From Pseudotabrizicola sp. (GTDB taxonomy: Bacteria > Pseudomonadota > Alphaproteobacteria > Rhodobacterales > Rhodobacteraceae), in the NCBI RefSeq assembly GCF_030684215.1, contig NZ_JAUXOV010000073.1, forward strand, positions 158,396 through 222,395: a DNA stretch of 64,000 nt, given 5' to 3'. The notes below the pieces were generated by a model. It searched no databases. It was not told where the DNA came from and saw nothing but the letters and a program-made list of their open reading frames with translations. A program made the translations under genes and the position numbers. This document shows, piece by piece, positions 51,979 to 61,779 of this stretch. Each line of letters opens with the position of its first letter. Position 1 is the first letter of the stretch.

Positions 51979-53610
51979 ATGATGACCGAACAGACCGAGA
52001 TGCTGCATCCGGCGGCGACCACCCTTGCCCGTGAAGTGCGGGCTGGTAAGCTCAGCCGTCGGGAGTTTCTGAGCCGCGCCACAGCTTTGGGTCTTACCGC
52101 GCCGGCAGCCTATGGCCTGCTGGGGCTGGCCGCCCCTGCCAAGGCTCAGGATGCAAAGGTTGGTGGCATTTTGCGTGTTGGCATGGAAGTGAAGGCGCAA
52201 AAAGACCCGCGCACTGCCGACTGGCCGCACATTTCCAACGTCTATCGTGGCTGGCTGGAATATCTGGTGCAGTACAACCCAGATGGCAGCTTTGAAGGCC
52301 GCTTGCTTGAATCGTGGGAGGCGAATGAAGACGCCACCCAATACACGCTCAAAGTCCGCCCTGGCGTGACCTGGAACAACGGCGACGCTTTCACCGCAGA
52401 TGATGTGGTGCGGATGTTCGAGCGCTGGACCGATGCCTCGGTTGAGGGCAATGCCATGGCCTCGCGGTTCATGGGTCTGGTCGATGAGGCCACCAAATCG
52501 CTGCGTGATGGCGCAGTGGTCAAGATTGACGATCTGACCGTGCAACTGGTGATGTCACTGTCGGATGTTGCCGTTATTGCAAACCTTGCCGATTATCCGG
52601 CTGCTGTGGTGCATTCGTCTTACGTCGATGGCTCTGACCCGTCGGCCAATCCGATCGGGACCGGTCCTTATCTGCCAAAGGAAATCGGTGTCGGTCAGCG
52701 CGCCATTCTGGCCCGCAACGAAGATCATACGTGGTGGGGTGGCACCGTGCCACTGGATGAAATCCACTACATCGACTTTGGCACCGATCCGGCCGCCATG
52801 GTCGCCCTTGCCGGTTCGGATGAAATCGACTGCAACTACGAGTCCACCGGCGAATTCATCGACGTGCTGGACGGTCTGGGCTGGAACAAGCTGGAGGCAG
52901 TCACCGCATCGACCATCGTGATGCGGATGAACTCGGCAAATGGCGATCTGTATAAGGAAAAGTCCGTTCGTCAGGCACTCCAGCGCGCGGTTGATCCGGC
53001 TGTTATTCTGGAACTTGGCTATAACGGCCTTGGGACCACGGCAGAAAACCACCACGCCTGCCCGGTTCACCCCGAATACGCCGAAATTCCAAAGGTTGCG
53101 CCAGATCCGGCTGGGTTGAAGCCTGTGCTGGAAGCGGCGGGAATGGCGAATACGGAATTCGAGTTGATCTCGCTGGATGACGGCTGGGAAGCGGCCTCGA
53201 CCGATGCCGTCGCCGCACAGTTGCGCGACGCAGGCGCCAATATCAAGCGCACGGTCATGCCGGGGTCGACCTTCTGGAACGACTGGCAAAAATACCCGTT
53301 CTCCTCGACCACATGGAACCACCGCCCGCTGGCGGTGCAGAACATGTCGCTTGCCTACACCTCTACAGGCTCTTGGAATGAAACCGGCATGGCCAATGCC
53401 GATTTCGACGCCGCCATGACCAAAGCCCTGTCGCTGGCCGATGCTGATGACCGGCGTGAGGTGATGGTGACATTGCAGACCATCCTGCAGGACGAAGGTT
53501 ATATCATCCAGCCGTTCTGGCGCTCGCTGTATCGTCATGCCCGCGACGGGGTGAACATCGACATGCATCCGTCGTTTGAACACCACCACTACAAGTGGTC
53601 GGTGGCCTGA
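51979..53610 (+). CDS. ABC importer periplasmic substrate-binding protein (peptide/opine family 5)
   Basis: 543 residues from the ATG at 51979 (GGGAG upstream). A twin-arginine-like signal (LSRREFLSRATALGL, about 23-37, cleavage near PAKAQ) is followed by an SBP_bac_5 domain with VYRGWLEYLVQYNPDG and the IGTGPYLPKE motif. It captures a peptide, opine or related solute for the two permeases downstream; the exact ligand cannot be told. First gene of a four-gene operon behind a structured leader. Confidence 0.92.
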   Translation: MMTEQTEMLHPAATTLAREVRAGKLSRREFLSRATALGLTAPAAYGLLGLAAPAKAQDAKVGGILRVGMEVKAQKDPRTADWPHISNVYRGWLEYLVQYNPDGSFEGRLLESWEANEDATQYTLKVRPGVTWNNGDAFTADDVVRMFERWTDASVEGNAMASRFMGLVDEATKSLRDGAVVKIDDLTVQLVMSLSDVAVIANLADYPAAVVHSSYVDGSDPSANPIGTGPYLPKEIGVGQRAILARNEDHTWWGGTVPLDEIHYIDFGTDPAAMVALAGSDEIDCNYESTGEFIDVLDGLGWNKLEAVTASTIVMRMNSANGDLYKEKSVRQALQRAVDPAVILELGYNGLGTTAENHHACPVHPEYAEIPKVAPDPAGLKPVLEAAGMANTEFELISLDDGWEAASTDAVAAQLRDAGANIKRTVMPGSTFWNDWQKYPFSSTTWNHRPLAVQNMSLAYTSTGSWNETGMANADFDAAMTKALSLADADDRREVMVTLQTILQDEGYIIQPFWRSLYRHARDGVNIDMHPSFEHHHYKWSVA

Positions 53611-53621
53611 TCAGACCCCTT

Positions 53622-53653
53622 GGGACTGCGGCACCCGTGCTGCAGTCCCTTTC
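53622..53653 (+). terminator. stable hairpin between binding-protein and permease genes
   Basis: Twelve-pair stem (one G-U) GGGACTGCGGCA-CCCG-TGCTGCAGTCCC followed by TTTCCC, 11 bp after the stop codon. Such hairpins commonly protect or partly terminate the transcript so that the binding protein is made in excess over the permeases. Confidence 0.75.
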
Positions 53654-53712
53654 CCTAAGCTGCCCATTTTTCCCCCACCCTTTGCAACCAACAGCAAGGG
53701 AAGGATAAAGCC

Positions 53713-54798
53713 ATGCTGCCGTTTCTGTTGCGCCGGGTTGGCGTGATGATCCTGACCGCTCTGACGCTCAGTTTCGTCGTGTTCAGCCTGACAAACCTTG
53801 CCCCCAATCTGGAAAAGCTGGCCCGCACCGAAGGGTCGGTCCGCATGACCGATGACGCGGTGCTGTCATGGATTGAAAACAACGGCCATGGTGGGCTGAT
53901 GGTGACGCGCTATGGCCAATGGCTTGGCGTGGTGCCCGGCTGGGTCCGCACCGATGACAGGGGCGTAACCCGAGGCCGCTGTATCACGCGCGACGTGACG
54001 GCGGAAGCAGCGCCACGCTATTGCGGCATCCTTCAGGGTGACTGGGGCACCTCGACCGTGTTCCGCGAGCCTGTGTCAAAGACCATTGCCGACAAACTGG
54101 GCGCAACCGGCTGGCTGATGATGTGGGTGATGCTGGTCATGGTACCGGTGTCGCTGATCATCGGAGTGCTATCTGGCATGCGTGAAGGCAGCCGCACCGA
54201 CCGGGTGCTGTCCACCTTTGCGATCGCCACCACCGCCACGCCGGAATATGTCTCGGGCGTGATCCTTGTGGTGATCTTTGCCTCGGCCACCACGGGGATA
54301 TCGCCCCTCCTTGCCGAATGGGGCTGGATCAGTGGCCGCACGCTTTTCCTTGGCACCGCCACATCGGCCACCGACAAGATCACCTTCTGGAACTTTGCGC
54401 TTCCGGTGATGACCATTGCCCTTTACGGCATCGGCTATATCGCCCGGATGACACGGGCGAGCATGACCGAGGTGATGACCCAGCAATACATCCGCACCGC
54501 GCGGCTCAAGGGCGTGGCCTTCCATCAGGTGATCCTCAAGCACGCCCTGCGCAACGCCCTGATCGCTCCGTTTACAGTGATCATGTTGCAGTTCCCGTGG
54601 CTCTTGAACGGTGTGGTCATCGTGGAGACGCTGTTCAACTACAAGGGCTTTGGCTGGACACTGGTGCAAGCCGCCGGCAACAACGACATTCAGCTTTTGC
54701 TGGCCTGTTCGGTGGTCGCGGTCTTTGTCGTTCTGGTCACCCAGCTCATATCCGATGTCGGCTATGTGTTCCTGAACCCCCGAATCCGACTGAGCTAA
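53713..54798 (+). CDS. ABC importer permease, DppB type
   Basis: 361 residues, about six transmembrane helices with a large periplasmic insert (about 35-110) after the first. The binding-protein-dependent transport signature region TRASMTEVMTQQYIRTARLKG (EAA loop) is near residue 255. AAGGA lies upstream. It pairs with the DppC-type permease 10 bp downstream to form the channel. Confidence 0.93.
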   Translation: MLPFLLRRVGVMILTALTLSFVVFSLTNLAPNLEKLARTEGSVRMTDDAVLSWIENNGHGGLMVTRYGQWLGVVPGWVRTDDRGVTRGRCITRDVTAEAAPRYCGILQGDWGTSTVFREPVSKTIADKLGATGWLMMWVMLVMVPVSLIIGVLSGMREGSRTDRVLSTFAIATTATPEYVSGVILVVIFASATTGISPLLAEWGWISGRTLFLGTATSATDKITFWNFALPVMTIALYGIGYIARMTRASMTEVMTQQYIRTARLKGVAFHQVILKHALRNALIAPFTVIMLQFPWLLNGVVIVETLFNYKGFGWTLVQAAGNNDIQLLLACSVVAVFVVLVTQLISDVGYVFLNPRIRLS

Positions 54799-54808
54799 GG
54801 AAAGACCT

Positions 54809-55960
54809 ATGGAACCTCTCTCCTGGCCCATGATTTTTGCCAAGATGGCCGTGCAGTTCTGGCCAGTCTGGACAGCACTTGTGGTGACTGTCGCCCTGTC
54901 GCTGCACTTCCGCCGCCGCCTTGGGCTTTATGGCAAGCTGTTTGACTCCACCGTTGGCATGATTGGCTTTGTGATCGTGATGTTCTGGGTGTTCACCGCA
55001 ATCTTCGCCGATGTGATCATTACCTTCAACCCGCTGGGGCAACTCTCGGGGCTCAAGAACGCGCTGCCCGGCACCCCCGTCCCAGGTTCAGATCAGTGGT
55101 ATCTGTTGGGCGGCGATCACCTTGCGCGCGATGTGTTCAGCCGAGTGGTGATGGGCGCACGCCGGGTGCTGACCATCGCGCCCGCAGCCACCGTGATCGC
55201 CTTCATGGTCGGCATCACGCTTGGCCTGCCTGCGGGCTATTTCGGCGGCAAACTGGATACCGGCCTCAGCTTCATCGCCAACCTCGTGCTGGCCTTCCCG
55301 GTGATCTTGCTGTTCTACCTGCTGGTCACGCCTGAAATCCGCTCCACCGGCGTCCCCATAGCGCTGGCGGCCGTGCTGTTCCTGTTCCCGGTGATCTTCG
55401 TCTCAGTGCTCCTGAACAGCCGCTATTTCACCACGCCATCCAAGCGCAACCTCTACGTCGGCGTCTCGCTGGCAATCGGGCTCTGGGCCTATTCCGGCCT
55501 TGCTTTCAACGCCGACCCCACCGGTATATGGGCGATGGATCCGAACCTACTGAACGTCTTTGTCTCGGTGGTCTTCGTCAATGCCCCCACCGTGTTCCGC
55601 ATCGTGCGCGGCATCGTGATGGACCTCAAATCCCGCGACTACGTCGCCGCGGGCCAGACACGCGGCGAAGGTGCGTGGTATATCATGCTGTGGGAAATCC
55701 TGCCCAATGCGCGCGGCCCCCTGATCGTCGATTTTTGTCTGCGCATCGGCTACACCACCATTCTCCTCGGCACGCTGGGCTTCTTCGGCCTCGGCGTCTC
55801 GCCTGAATCGCCGGACTGGGGCAGCACCATCGACGATGGCCGCCGCTTGCTCTCGATCTACCCCCACCCCGCCGTGGTTCCCGCACTTGCGCTGATGAGC
55901 CTCGTGCTGGGCCTCAACCTGCTCGCCGATGGCCTCCGCGAAGAGTCCATGCGCGACTGA
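54809..55960 (+). CDS. ABC importer permease, DppC type
   Basis: 383 residues, about six helices. Family features are GGDHLARDVFSRVVMGAR and the EAA loop LKSRDYVAAGQTRGEG. The C-terminus GFFGLGVSPESPDWGS is typical of DppC/OppC permeases. AAGGA lies upstream, 10 bp after the partner permease. Confidence 0.93.
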   Translation: MEPLSWPMIFAKMAVQFWPVWTALVVTVALSLHFRRRLGLYGKLFDSTVGMIGFVIVMFWVFTAIFADVIITFNPLGQLSGLKNALPGTPVPGSDQWYLLGGDHLARDVFSRVVMGARRVLTIAPAATVIAFMVGITLGLPAGYFGGKLDTGLSFIANLVLAFPVILLFYLLVTPEIRSTGVPIALAAVLFLFPVIFVSVLLNSRYFTTPSKRNLYVGVSLAIGLWAYSGLAFNADPTGIWAMDPNLLNVFVSVVFVNAPTVFRIVRGIVMDLKSRDYVAAGQTRGEGAWYIMLWEILPNARGPLIVDFCLRIGYTTILLGTLGFFGLGVSPESPDWGSTIDDGRRLLSIYPHPAVVPALALMSLVLGLNLLADGLREESMRD

Positions 55961-55963
55961 CAC

Positions 55964-56009
55964 ATTTTCTGTTTCCAAATATCCCGGGGGTCCGGGGGCT
56001 GGCCCCCGG
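55964..56009. repeat. dispersed AT-core/GC-hairpin intergenic repeat, copy 3
   Basis: ATTTTCTGTTTCCAAATA core (55964-55981) followed by the hairpin CCGGGGGC-TG-GCCCCCGG (55992-56009), the same layout as 17754-17815, lying within an operon between the second permease and ATPase genes. Confidence 0.7.
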
Positions 56010-56051
56010 TCCCGACCTCTCCCAAAGGCACCACCCCAAAAGGACAAGCAC

Positions 56052-58133
56052 ATGACCGACTGGGACCCTTCAAAACCGATCCTTGAAATTGAGAACCTCT
56101 CGATTTCATTCTTTACGCGTCTGCGCGAAATTCCGGCGGTGATGGATTTTTCCTGCACCGTCATGCCGGGCGAATCCATGGGGCTGGTTGGCGAATCCGG
56201 ATGCGGCAAGTCCACGGTTGCACTGGCTGTCATGCGCGATCTTGGCAAGAATGGCCGCATCACCGGTGGCAGCATCAAGTTCAAGGGCCGCGACCTTACT
56301 CATATGACCGAGGACGAACTGCGCCATATCCGTGGCTCGGAAATCGCGATGATCTACCAGGAACCGATGGCCAGCCTGAACCCCGCGATGCGCGTGGGCG
56401 ACCAGCTTGCCGAGGTGCCTATGATCCATCAGGCCATGGCCCGCGCCGACGCCCTCAAACTCGCGCGCCAGATCATCGCCGATGTGCGCCTGCCCGACCC
56501 TGATCGCATCCTGCGCGCCTATCCGCATCAGCTGTCGGGCGGCCAGCAACAGCGTATCGTAATCGCAATGGCGCTCATGGCCAAGCCTGCCCTGCTGATA
56601 CTGGACGAACCGACCACCGCGCTCGATGTGACGGTTGAGGCAGGGATCGTCGATCTGGTCAAGGATCTGGGCAGCAAATACGGCACATCGATGCTGTTCA
56701 TCAGCCACAACCTTGGCCTGATCCTCGATGTCTGCGACCGGCTGTGTGTGATGTATTCCGGCGAGGCCGTCGAGACCGGCAATGTCACCCAGGTCTTCGA
56801 CAAGATGCGTCATCCCTATACACAGGCGCTGTTCCGTTCGATCCCGCTGCCGGGAGCCGACAAGAACACCCATCCGCTGATTGCCATTCCGGGCAACTTC
56901 CCGCTGCCGCATGAACGCCCCACAGGCTGCAATTTTGGCCCGCGCTGCGATTATTTTCTGGATGGCACGTGTAATACGGGCGATATCCCGATGGACCCGG
57001 TGCCAACCCATGACCGCCACGCCACCCGCTGTCTTCGCTGGAAAGACATCGACTGGGATGCGCCTGCAAAGGTCGGCAAGGTTACCGAAAAGCTGCCACG
57101 CGGGCGGTTGGTTCTGAAGATGGACGATCTGAAGAAATACTACGCCGTCTCCTCCGGGGCGTTTGGCGGCGGGGCGGAAAAAGTGGTCAAGGCCAACGAA
57201 TCGCTGTCGTTCGAGGCACATGAAAATGAAACCCTCGCCATCGTGGGTGAATCTGGTTGCGGCAAATCCACCTTTGCAAAGGTGCTGATGGGGCTGGAAA
57301 CCGCGACAAGCGGCCAGATCATGCTGTTTGACGAAAACGTGCAAGACACCCCCATTCAGGCCCGCAACACCGACACGGTGTCAAAGCTGCAAATGGTGTT
57401 CCAGAACCCGTTTGACACATTGAACCCGTCGATGACCGTGGGCCGCCAGATCATCCGCGCGCTGGAGATTTTCCAAAAGGGCACCGATGATGCCGACCGG
57501 GTCGAGCGGATGCTGGTCCTGCTCGACATGGTAAAACTGCCGCGCGCCTTCGCCGACCGGATGCCACGCCAACTGTCGGGCGGGCAAAAGCAGCGCGTCG
57601 GCATCGCGCGCGCCTTTGCCGGAGGCGCCAAGGTGGTGGTGGCGGATGAACCTGTATCGGCGCTTGACGTCAGCGTGCAGGCCGCCGTGACCGATCTGTT
57701 GATGGATATTCAGCGCGAAAACCACACGACGCTGTTGTTCATCAGCCATGATCTGTCGATCGTGCGCTATCTGTCAGACCGGGTGATGGTGATGTATCTG
57801 GGCCATGTGGTCGAACTGGGCACCACCGATCAGGTCTTCGCCCCGCCCTATCACCCCTATACCGAGGCGCTGCTGTCTGCCGTGCCGATCGCCGATACGC
57901 GGGTGAAAAAGCGCCGCATCGTGCTGGAAGGCGATATTCCGTCGGCGATGAACCCGCCGCCCGGCTGCCCGTTCCAGACCCGCTGCCGCTGGAAAACCCA
58001 AGTGCCGGGCGGGCTGTGCGACACCGTGCTGCCGCCGGTACAGGTGCTGGCAGGCGGGCATCAGATCAAGTGCCACCTGTCAGCCGAGGCTTTGGCAGGG
58101 ATGGAGCCGGTGATCACGATTGCCGCCGAGTAG
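56052..58133 (+). CDS. dual ABC importer ATPase (DppD-DppF-type fusion)
   Basis: 693 residues with two complete nucleotide-binding domains in one chain. Domain 1 has Walker A GESGCGKST (about residue 53), signature LSGGQQQR and Walker B LLILDEPT. Domain 2 has GESGCGKST (about 405), LSGGQKQR and VVVADEP. Each ends with an oligopeptide/dipeptide C-terminal region, including the Cys-rich segment CNFGPRCDYFLDGTC and CPFQTRCRWKTQ, a 4Fe-4S-type motif of this family. AAAAGGA lies upstream. It energises the permeases above. Confidence 0.95.
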   Translation: MTDWDPSKPILEIENLSISFFTRLREIPAVMDFSCTVMPGESMGLVGESGCGKSTVALAVMRDLGKNGRITGGSIKFKGRDLTHMTEDELRHIRGSEIAMIYQEPMASLNPAMRVGDQLAEVPMIHQAMARADALKLARQIIADVRLPDPDRILRAYPHQLSGGQQQRIVIAMALMAKPALLILDEPTTALDVTVEAGIVDLVKDLGSKYGTSMLFISHNLGLILDVCDRLCVMYSGEAVETGNVTQVFDKMRHPYTQALFRSIPLPGADKNTHPLIAIPGNFPLPHERPTGCNFGPRCDYFLDGTCNTGDIPMDPVPTHDRHATRCLRWKDIDWDAPAKVGKVTEKLPRGRLVLKMDDLKKYYAVSSGAFGGGAEKVVKANESLSFEAHENETLAIVGESGCGKSTFAKVLMGLETATSGQIMLFDENVQDTPIQARNTDTVSKLQMVFQNPFDTLNPSMTVGRQIIRALEIFQKGTDDADRVERMLVLLDMVKLPRAFADRMPRQLSGGQKQRVGIARAFAGGAKVVVADEPVSALDVSVQAAVTDLLMDIQRENHTTLLFISHDLSIVRYLSDRVMVMYLGHVVELGTTDQVFAPPYHPYTEALLSAVPIADTRVKKRRIVLEGDIPSAMNPPPGCPFQTRCRWKTQVPGGLCDTVLPPVQVLAGGHQIKCHLSAEALAGMEPVITIAAE

Positions 58134-58146
58134 GCGGGTGGCCGAT

Positions 58147-58180
58147 GGCGGAGCCTCCGGCGGGAGTATTTTGAAAGCAG
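58147..58180. repeat. dispersed intergenic repeat, inverted variant copy
   Basis: GGCGGAGCCTCCGGCGGGAG then TATTTTGAAAGCAG, the reverse orientation of the CCCGCCGGAGGC arm seen at 35311, between convergent genes. GGAG-C-CTCC can fold. Confidence 0.55.
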
Positions 58181-58195
58181 CAATCCGGCAGGGGG

Positions 58196-58564
58196 TCAGC
58201 CCTTGATGCTCGCCACTGGCAACAGGGCGGCGGCGATGCGACGTCCCTCGGACAACAGCACGTTATAGGTGCGGCAGGCGGCGGGGGAGTTCATGACTTC
58301 GACGCCAATCCCCCCTGCCTCCAGCGCGGCGCGGAAAGCTGCGGGCGTATGTGCTATTTCCGCGCCGGTGCCGACAAACAACACGTCGATGCGGCCTGCG
58401 AGCGACAGCGGCGTTTCGCTATCGTCAAACCCGCCCCACGGGCCTGCATCCCAAGGTGTGATCAGGCAGGCACCGCGCAGCACATGGCCGTCTACCCGGA
58501 AAAAGCCGGGGCCGTAGCCGTCAATGACTTTGGCGGTGCCATAGCTGATTTCAGTCAGGCGCAT
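58196..58564 (-). CDS. Mth938-like domain protein (DUF498)
   Basis: 122 residues, Mth938 fold. Family features are IDGYGPGFFRVDG, a central DVLFVGTGAEIAH and NSPAACRTYNVLLSEGR. The related human protein is NDUFAF3, a complex I assembly factor; the bacterial function is unproven. It starts 4 bp after secF, a linkage common in alphaproteobacteria. Confidence 0.92.
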   Translation of the reverse strand: MRLTEISYGTAKVIDGYGPGFFRVDGHVLRGACLITPWDAGPWGGFDDSETPLSLAGRIDVLFVGTGAEIAHTPAAFRAALEAGGIGVEVMNSPAACRTYNVLLSEGRRIAAALLPVASIKG

Positions 58565-58568
58565 GGGA

Positions 58569-59540
58569 TCAGGCGTCGATATTGGCGTATTCGTCGGGCG
58601 TGCCCTTTTTGGGCTTGTCGGTGCGGTCGAGGCCGATCAGCAGAACCAGATTCTTGGCAACATAGACCGAGGAATAGGTGCCGATCACGATGCCAAAGGT
58701 GATGGCAAAGACAAAGCCGCGGATCACATCGCCGCCAAAGATCAGCATAGCGATCAGCGCGATCAGTGTGGTGCCGGTGGTCATCAAGGTGCGTGACAGC
58801 GTCTCGTTGGCCGACAGGTTCATCACTTCGCGCAGCGGCATGGTTTTGAACTTGATCAGGTTTTCGCGCAGCCGGTCAAAGATCACCACGGTGTCGTTGA
58901 TCGAATAGCCAAGGATCGTGAGCAAAGCCGCCACAATGGCCAGATCGAATTTGATCTGAAACAGCGCGAATACCCCGATGGTGATGATGATGTCATGCAC
59001 CAGGGCCGCAACCGCGCCGACGGCATATTGCCATTCGAACCGCAGCCAGATGTAGATGAGGATCGCGCCCGACGCGCCCAGAACCGCCAGAATGGCGCTC
59101 AGGATCAATTCGCCCGATACCTTTGGCCCCACCGATTCCACCGATGGAAAGGTGATCGATGGATCTACTTTTTGCAGCGCCGCTTCCACTGCAAGGATGG
59201 TTTCGGGAGTCACCGCCTCTGAGCCGTCTTGGGCGGCGATGCGGACCTGTGCCACGAACTGATCGGCATCAAAGGTCGGATCAAACACTTCTGTGATCGA
59301 GATGTCGCCCAGCTCCAGCCCTGACATCGCCTGACGGTAAGCGCCCACATCGACTGCCGAGCGGCTTTCGGTGCGGATTGTGGTGCCACCCTGAAAGTCG
59401 ATGCCGAAGTTCAGACCCATCACCGCCCACAGCACAAGCGAGACGACCATCATCACAGCCGACAAGGCCAGTGTAACGCGCTGATAGGCGAAGAAGTTGA
59501 TATTGGTGTGTTCGGGCGCAAGCCGCAGACGAAAAGCCAT
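58569..59540 (-). CDS. secF: protein translocase subunit SecF
   Basis: 323 residues, six helices. Motifs are LNFGIDFQGGT in the first periplasmic region and the C-terminal TILGYSINDTVVIFDRLREN. With SecD it uses the proton gradient to pull exported proteins through SecYEG. It starts 12 bp after secD. Confidence 0.97.
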   Translation of the reverse strand: MAFRLRLAPEHTNINFFAYQRVTLALSAVMMVVSLVLWAVMGLNFGIDFQGGTTIRTESRSAVDVGAYRQAMSGLELGDISITEVFDPTFDADQFVAQVRIAAQDGSEAVTPETILAVEAALQKVDPSITFPSVESVGPKVSGELILSAILAVLGASGAILIYIWLRFEWQYAVGAVAALVHDIIITIGVFALFQIKFDLAIVAALLTILGYSINDTVVIFDRLRENLIKFKTMPLREVMNLSANETLSRTLMTTGTTLIALIAMLIFGGDVIRGFVFAITFGIVIGTYSSVYVAKNLVLLIGLDRTDKPKKGTPDEYANIDA

Positions 59541-59552
59541 GGTTTTCTTCCC

Positions 59553-61220
59553 TTACACGATAATGGTCTTGGGGCGGCGCCAGTTCAACCACACTTCAAC
59601 CAGCACGCGCGTGACAAACAGCGCCGTGAAGACTGAGGTTATGATCCCGATGCCCAGAGTGATTGCAAAGCCGCGAACTGGGCCGGAGCCTACGGCAAAC
59701 AGCACGGTTGCGGTGATGAATGTGGTGATGTTAGCGTCGATAATCGCAGACATCGCCTTTTCATAGCCCAGTTGAACCGCCCGCCCCGGCGTTTTGGCGT
59801 TACGCAATTCTTCGCGGATCCGTTCAAACACCAGCACGTTGGCATCGACCGCCATGCCGATGGTCAACACGATCCCCGCAATACCGGGCAGCGTCAGCGT
59901 GCCGCCAATCGTCGACAGCGCGCCAAACAGCAGCGCCACGTTGATGCCAAGCGCCACGGTGGCAAAGGCACCGAAAAGCCCGTAACAGGCGATCATGAAG
60001 AATACGACCGCGCCCATGGCGATCAGGGCGGCGGTTTTACCTGCATCAATGCTGTCTTGACCCAACTCCGGGCCGACGGTGCGCTCTTCAAGGAACGTCA
60101 GTTCCGCAGGCAGGGCGCCTGCGCGCAGCAAGATCGCCAGCTCTGTACTGTCCTCAACCGTGAATGAGCCGGTGATAATGCCCGATCCGCCGGGAATATG
60201 GCTTTGGATGACCGGGGCAGAGATCACTTCGGAATCCAGCACTATGGCGAAAGGTGCGCCGATGTTGGCAGCGGTGTAATCGCCGAACTTGCGCGCGCCT
60301 TGCGGGTTGAAGCGGAAGTTCACGGCGGGGCGGTTGTTCTGGTCAAACGCGGGCTGCGCATCGACCAGTTCTTCGCCGGTCACAACCGGGGTTTCCTCGA
60401 CTATGTAATAGGTGCCGCGTTCATCCATTGAGGGAAGCAGCAGATTGCGCGGGCCGGGGCTTGCGCCGGCATCCGTCGTGCGCCCGATCACCGGGTTGAA
60501 GGTCAGCTTGGCGGTGGTGCCGATCAGCGCCTTCAGCTCGGCAGCCGATCCAATACCGGGCACCTGGATCAAAATGCGGTCTGCGCCCTGGCGTTGAATG
60601 GTGGGTTCGCGCGTGCCGACTTCATCGACCCGGCGGCGCACGATTTCAAGGCTTTGCTGGATGGTGCGGTCATCTGTGGCTGCGCGTTCAGCCTGTGACA
60701 GCTGAATCACGATATCCAGACCCTGTGCGCTGATGTCGATATCGTTCTGCCCCACGCCGGTCAGGCTGACCACTGGGCTTGCCAGACCACGCACCGCTTC
60801 CATAGCGGTTGCCATCCCGGCCGCTTCAGAGATTGCCACCCGCAAGGTGCCGTCCGGGCTGGGTTGGCGGCGCACATTGCCGACCACGTCGCGCTTGTCA
60901 CGCAGCGCATCGCGCACCTCGGGCCACAACGCATCCATCCGGGCCTTGTACACATCCTCGACCCTTACCTCAGCCAAGAGATGCGCGCCGCCGCGCAGGT
61001 CAAGACCGAGGTTCACCAGCGAAGACGGCAGGTAATTGGGCCATAGCGCCAGATCGGCAGCCTCTTCTGGCGTCACCATGCCGCCCGACGCCTCAACAGC
61101 GGCGCGGGCATCGTTGTGACGTTCGATATTGGTGTAGTTCAGGTTAGGCGCAGCCGCGACGATACCCCATGTACAAATCACAAGGATGATCACACGCTTC
61201 CACAGCGGCATCGAGTTCAT
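59553..61220 (-). CDS. secD: protein translocase subunit SecD
   Basis: 555 residues with an N-terminal helix, a large periplasmic P1 domain beginning LGLDLRGGAHLL, and five C-terminal helices with GMAVDANVLVFERIREE. AAGGGA lies upstream. The yajC-secD-secF order is standard. Confidence 0.97.
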   Translation of the reverse strand: MNSMPLWKRVIILVICTWGIVAAAPNLNYTNIERHNDARAAVEASGGMVTPEEAADLALWPNYLPSSLVNLGLDLRGGAHLLAEVRVEDVYKARMDALWPEVRDALRDKRDVVGNVRRQPSPDGTLRVAISEAAGMATAMEAVRGLASPVVSLTGVGQNDIDISAQGLDIVIQLSQAERAATDDRTIQQSLEIVRRRVDEVGTREPTIQRQGADRILIQVPGIGSAAELKALIGTTAKLTFNPVIGRTTDAGASPGPRNLLLPSMDERGTYYIVEETPVVTGEELVDAQPAFDQNNRPAVNFRFNPQGARKFGDYTAANIGAPFAIVLDSEVISAPVIQSHIPGGSGIITGSFTVEDSTELAILLRAGALPAELTFLEERTVGPELGQDSIDAGKTAALIAMGAVVFFMIACYGLFGAFATVALGINVALLFGALSTIGGTLTLPGIAGIVLTIGMAVDANVLVFERIREELRNAKTPGRAVQLGYEKAMSAIIDANITTFITATVLFAVGSGPVRGFAITLGIGIITSVFTALFVTRVLVEVWLNWRRPKTIIV

Positions 61221-61233
61221 CGCGGCAATCCCT

Positions 61234-61557
61234 TCAGGCGGCGGCTGGTTCGGTCTTGTTCATCACCTGAACAATCGTGGCTTTCACCACCTTGACCTTC
61301 ACGTTGTCGGCGATTTCGACAACAACCGTGCCGTCCTCGTTCACGTGGGTCACTTTGCCCACGATCCCGCCTTGGGTCAGCACCTGATCGCCACGGCGCA
61401 GCGCCTCTACCATCGCCTTATGTTCCTTCAGCTTTTTCTGCTGCGGGCGGATCAACAGGAAATACATGATCCCGAAAATCAGGATCAACGGCACAAAGCT
61501 GGTGAAAGCAGCAGCACCGCCACCGGCGGCTTGAGCATAGGCGGGGGTTGCGAACAT
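61234..61557 (-). CDS. yajC: preprotein translocase subunit YajC
   Basis: 107 residues from the ATG at 61557 (GAGG six bases upstream); in-frame ATGs at 61563 and 61569 are alternatives. One transmembrane helix (about 17-36) followed by RPQQKKLKEHKAMVEAL and GDQVLTQGGIVGKV are family hallmarks. It is an accessory of SecDF. Thirteen bp before secD. Confidence 0.95.
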   Translation of the reverse strand: MFATPAYAQAAGGGAAAFTSFVPLILIFGIMYFLLIRPQQKKLKEHKAMVEALRRGDQVLTQGGIVGKVTHVNEDGTVVVEIADNVKVKVVKATIVQVMNKTEPAAA

Positions 61558-61779
61558 GGGCATCCTCATCACTGTCGGCGGGGGTATTCCCCGGATTTCA
61601 TTGCCGCGCACCCTATCTGCAGGGCTTTGCGGCTGCAAGCCGGGCCTGTGTGCGGCCCTTGGCCTGCCATATATGCGGGGTGGCCCCGAATTGGTAGAGC
61701 TTTTGGTCAGCTTTTCGCACCCCCTTTTTCCGCGCGCCCATTTCGGGCATAAGCCCCCAAGACACAGCAAGAGGCCATC

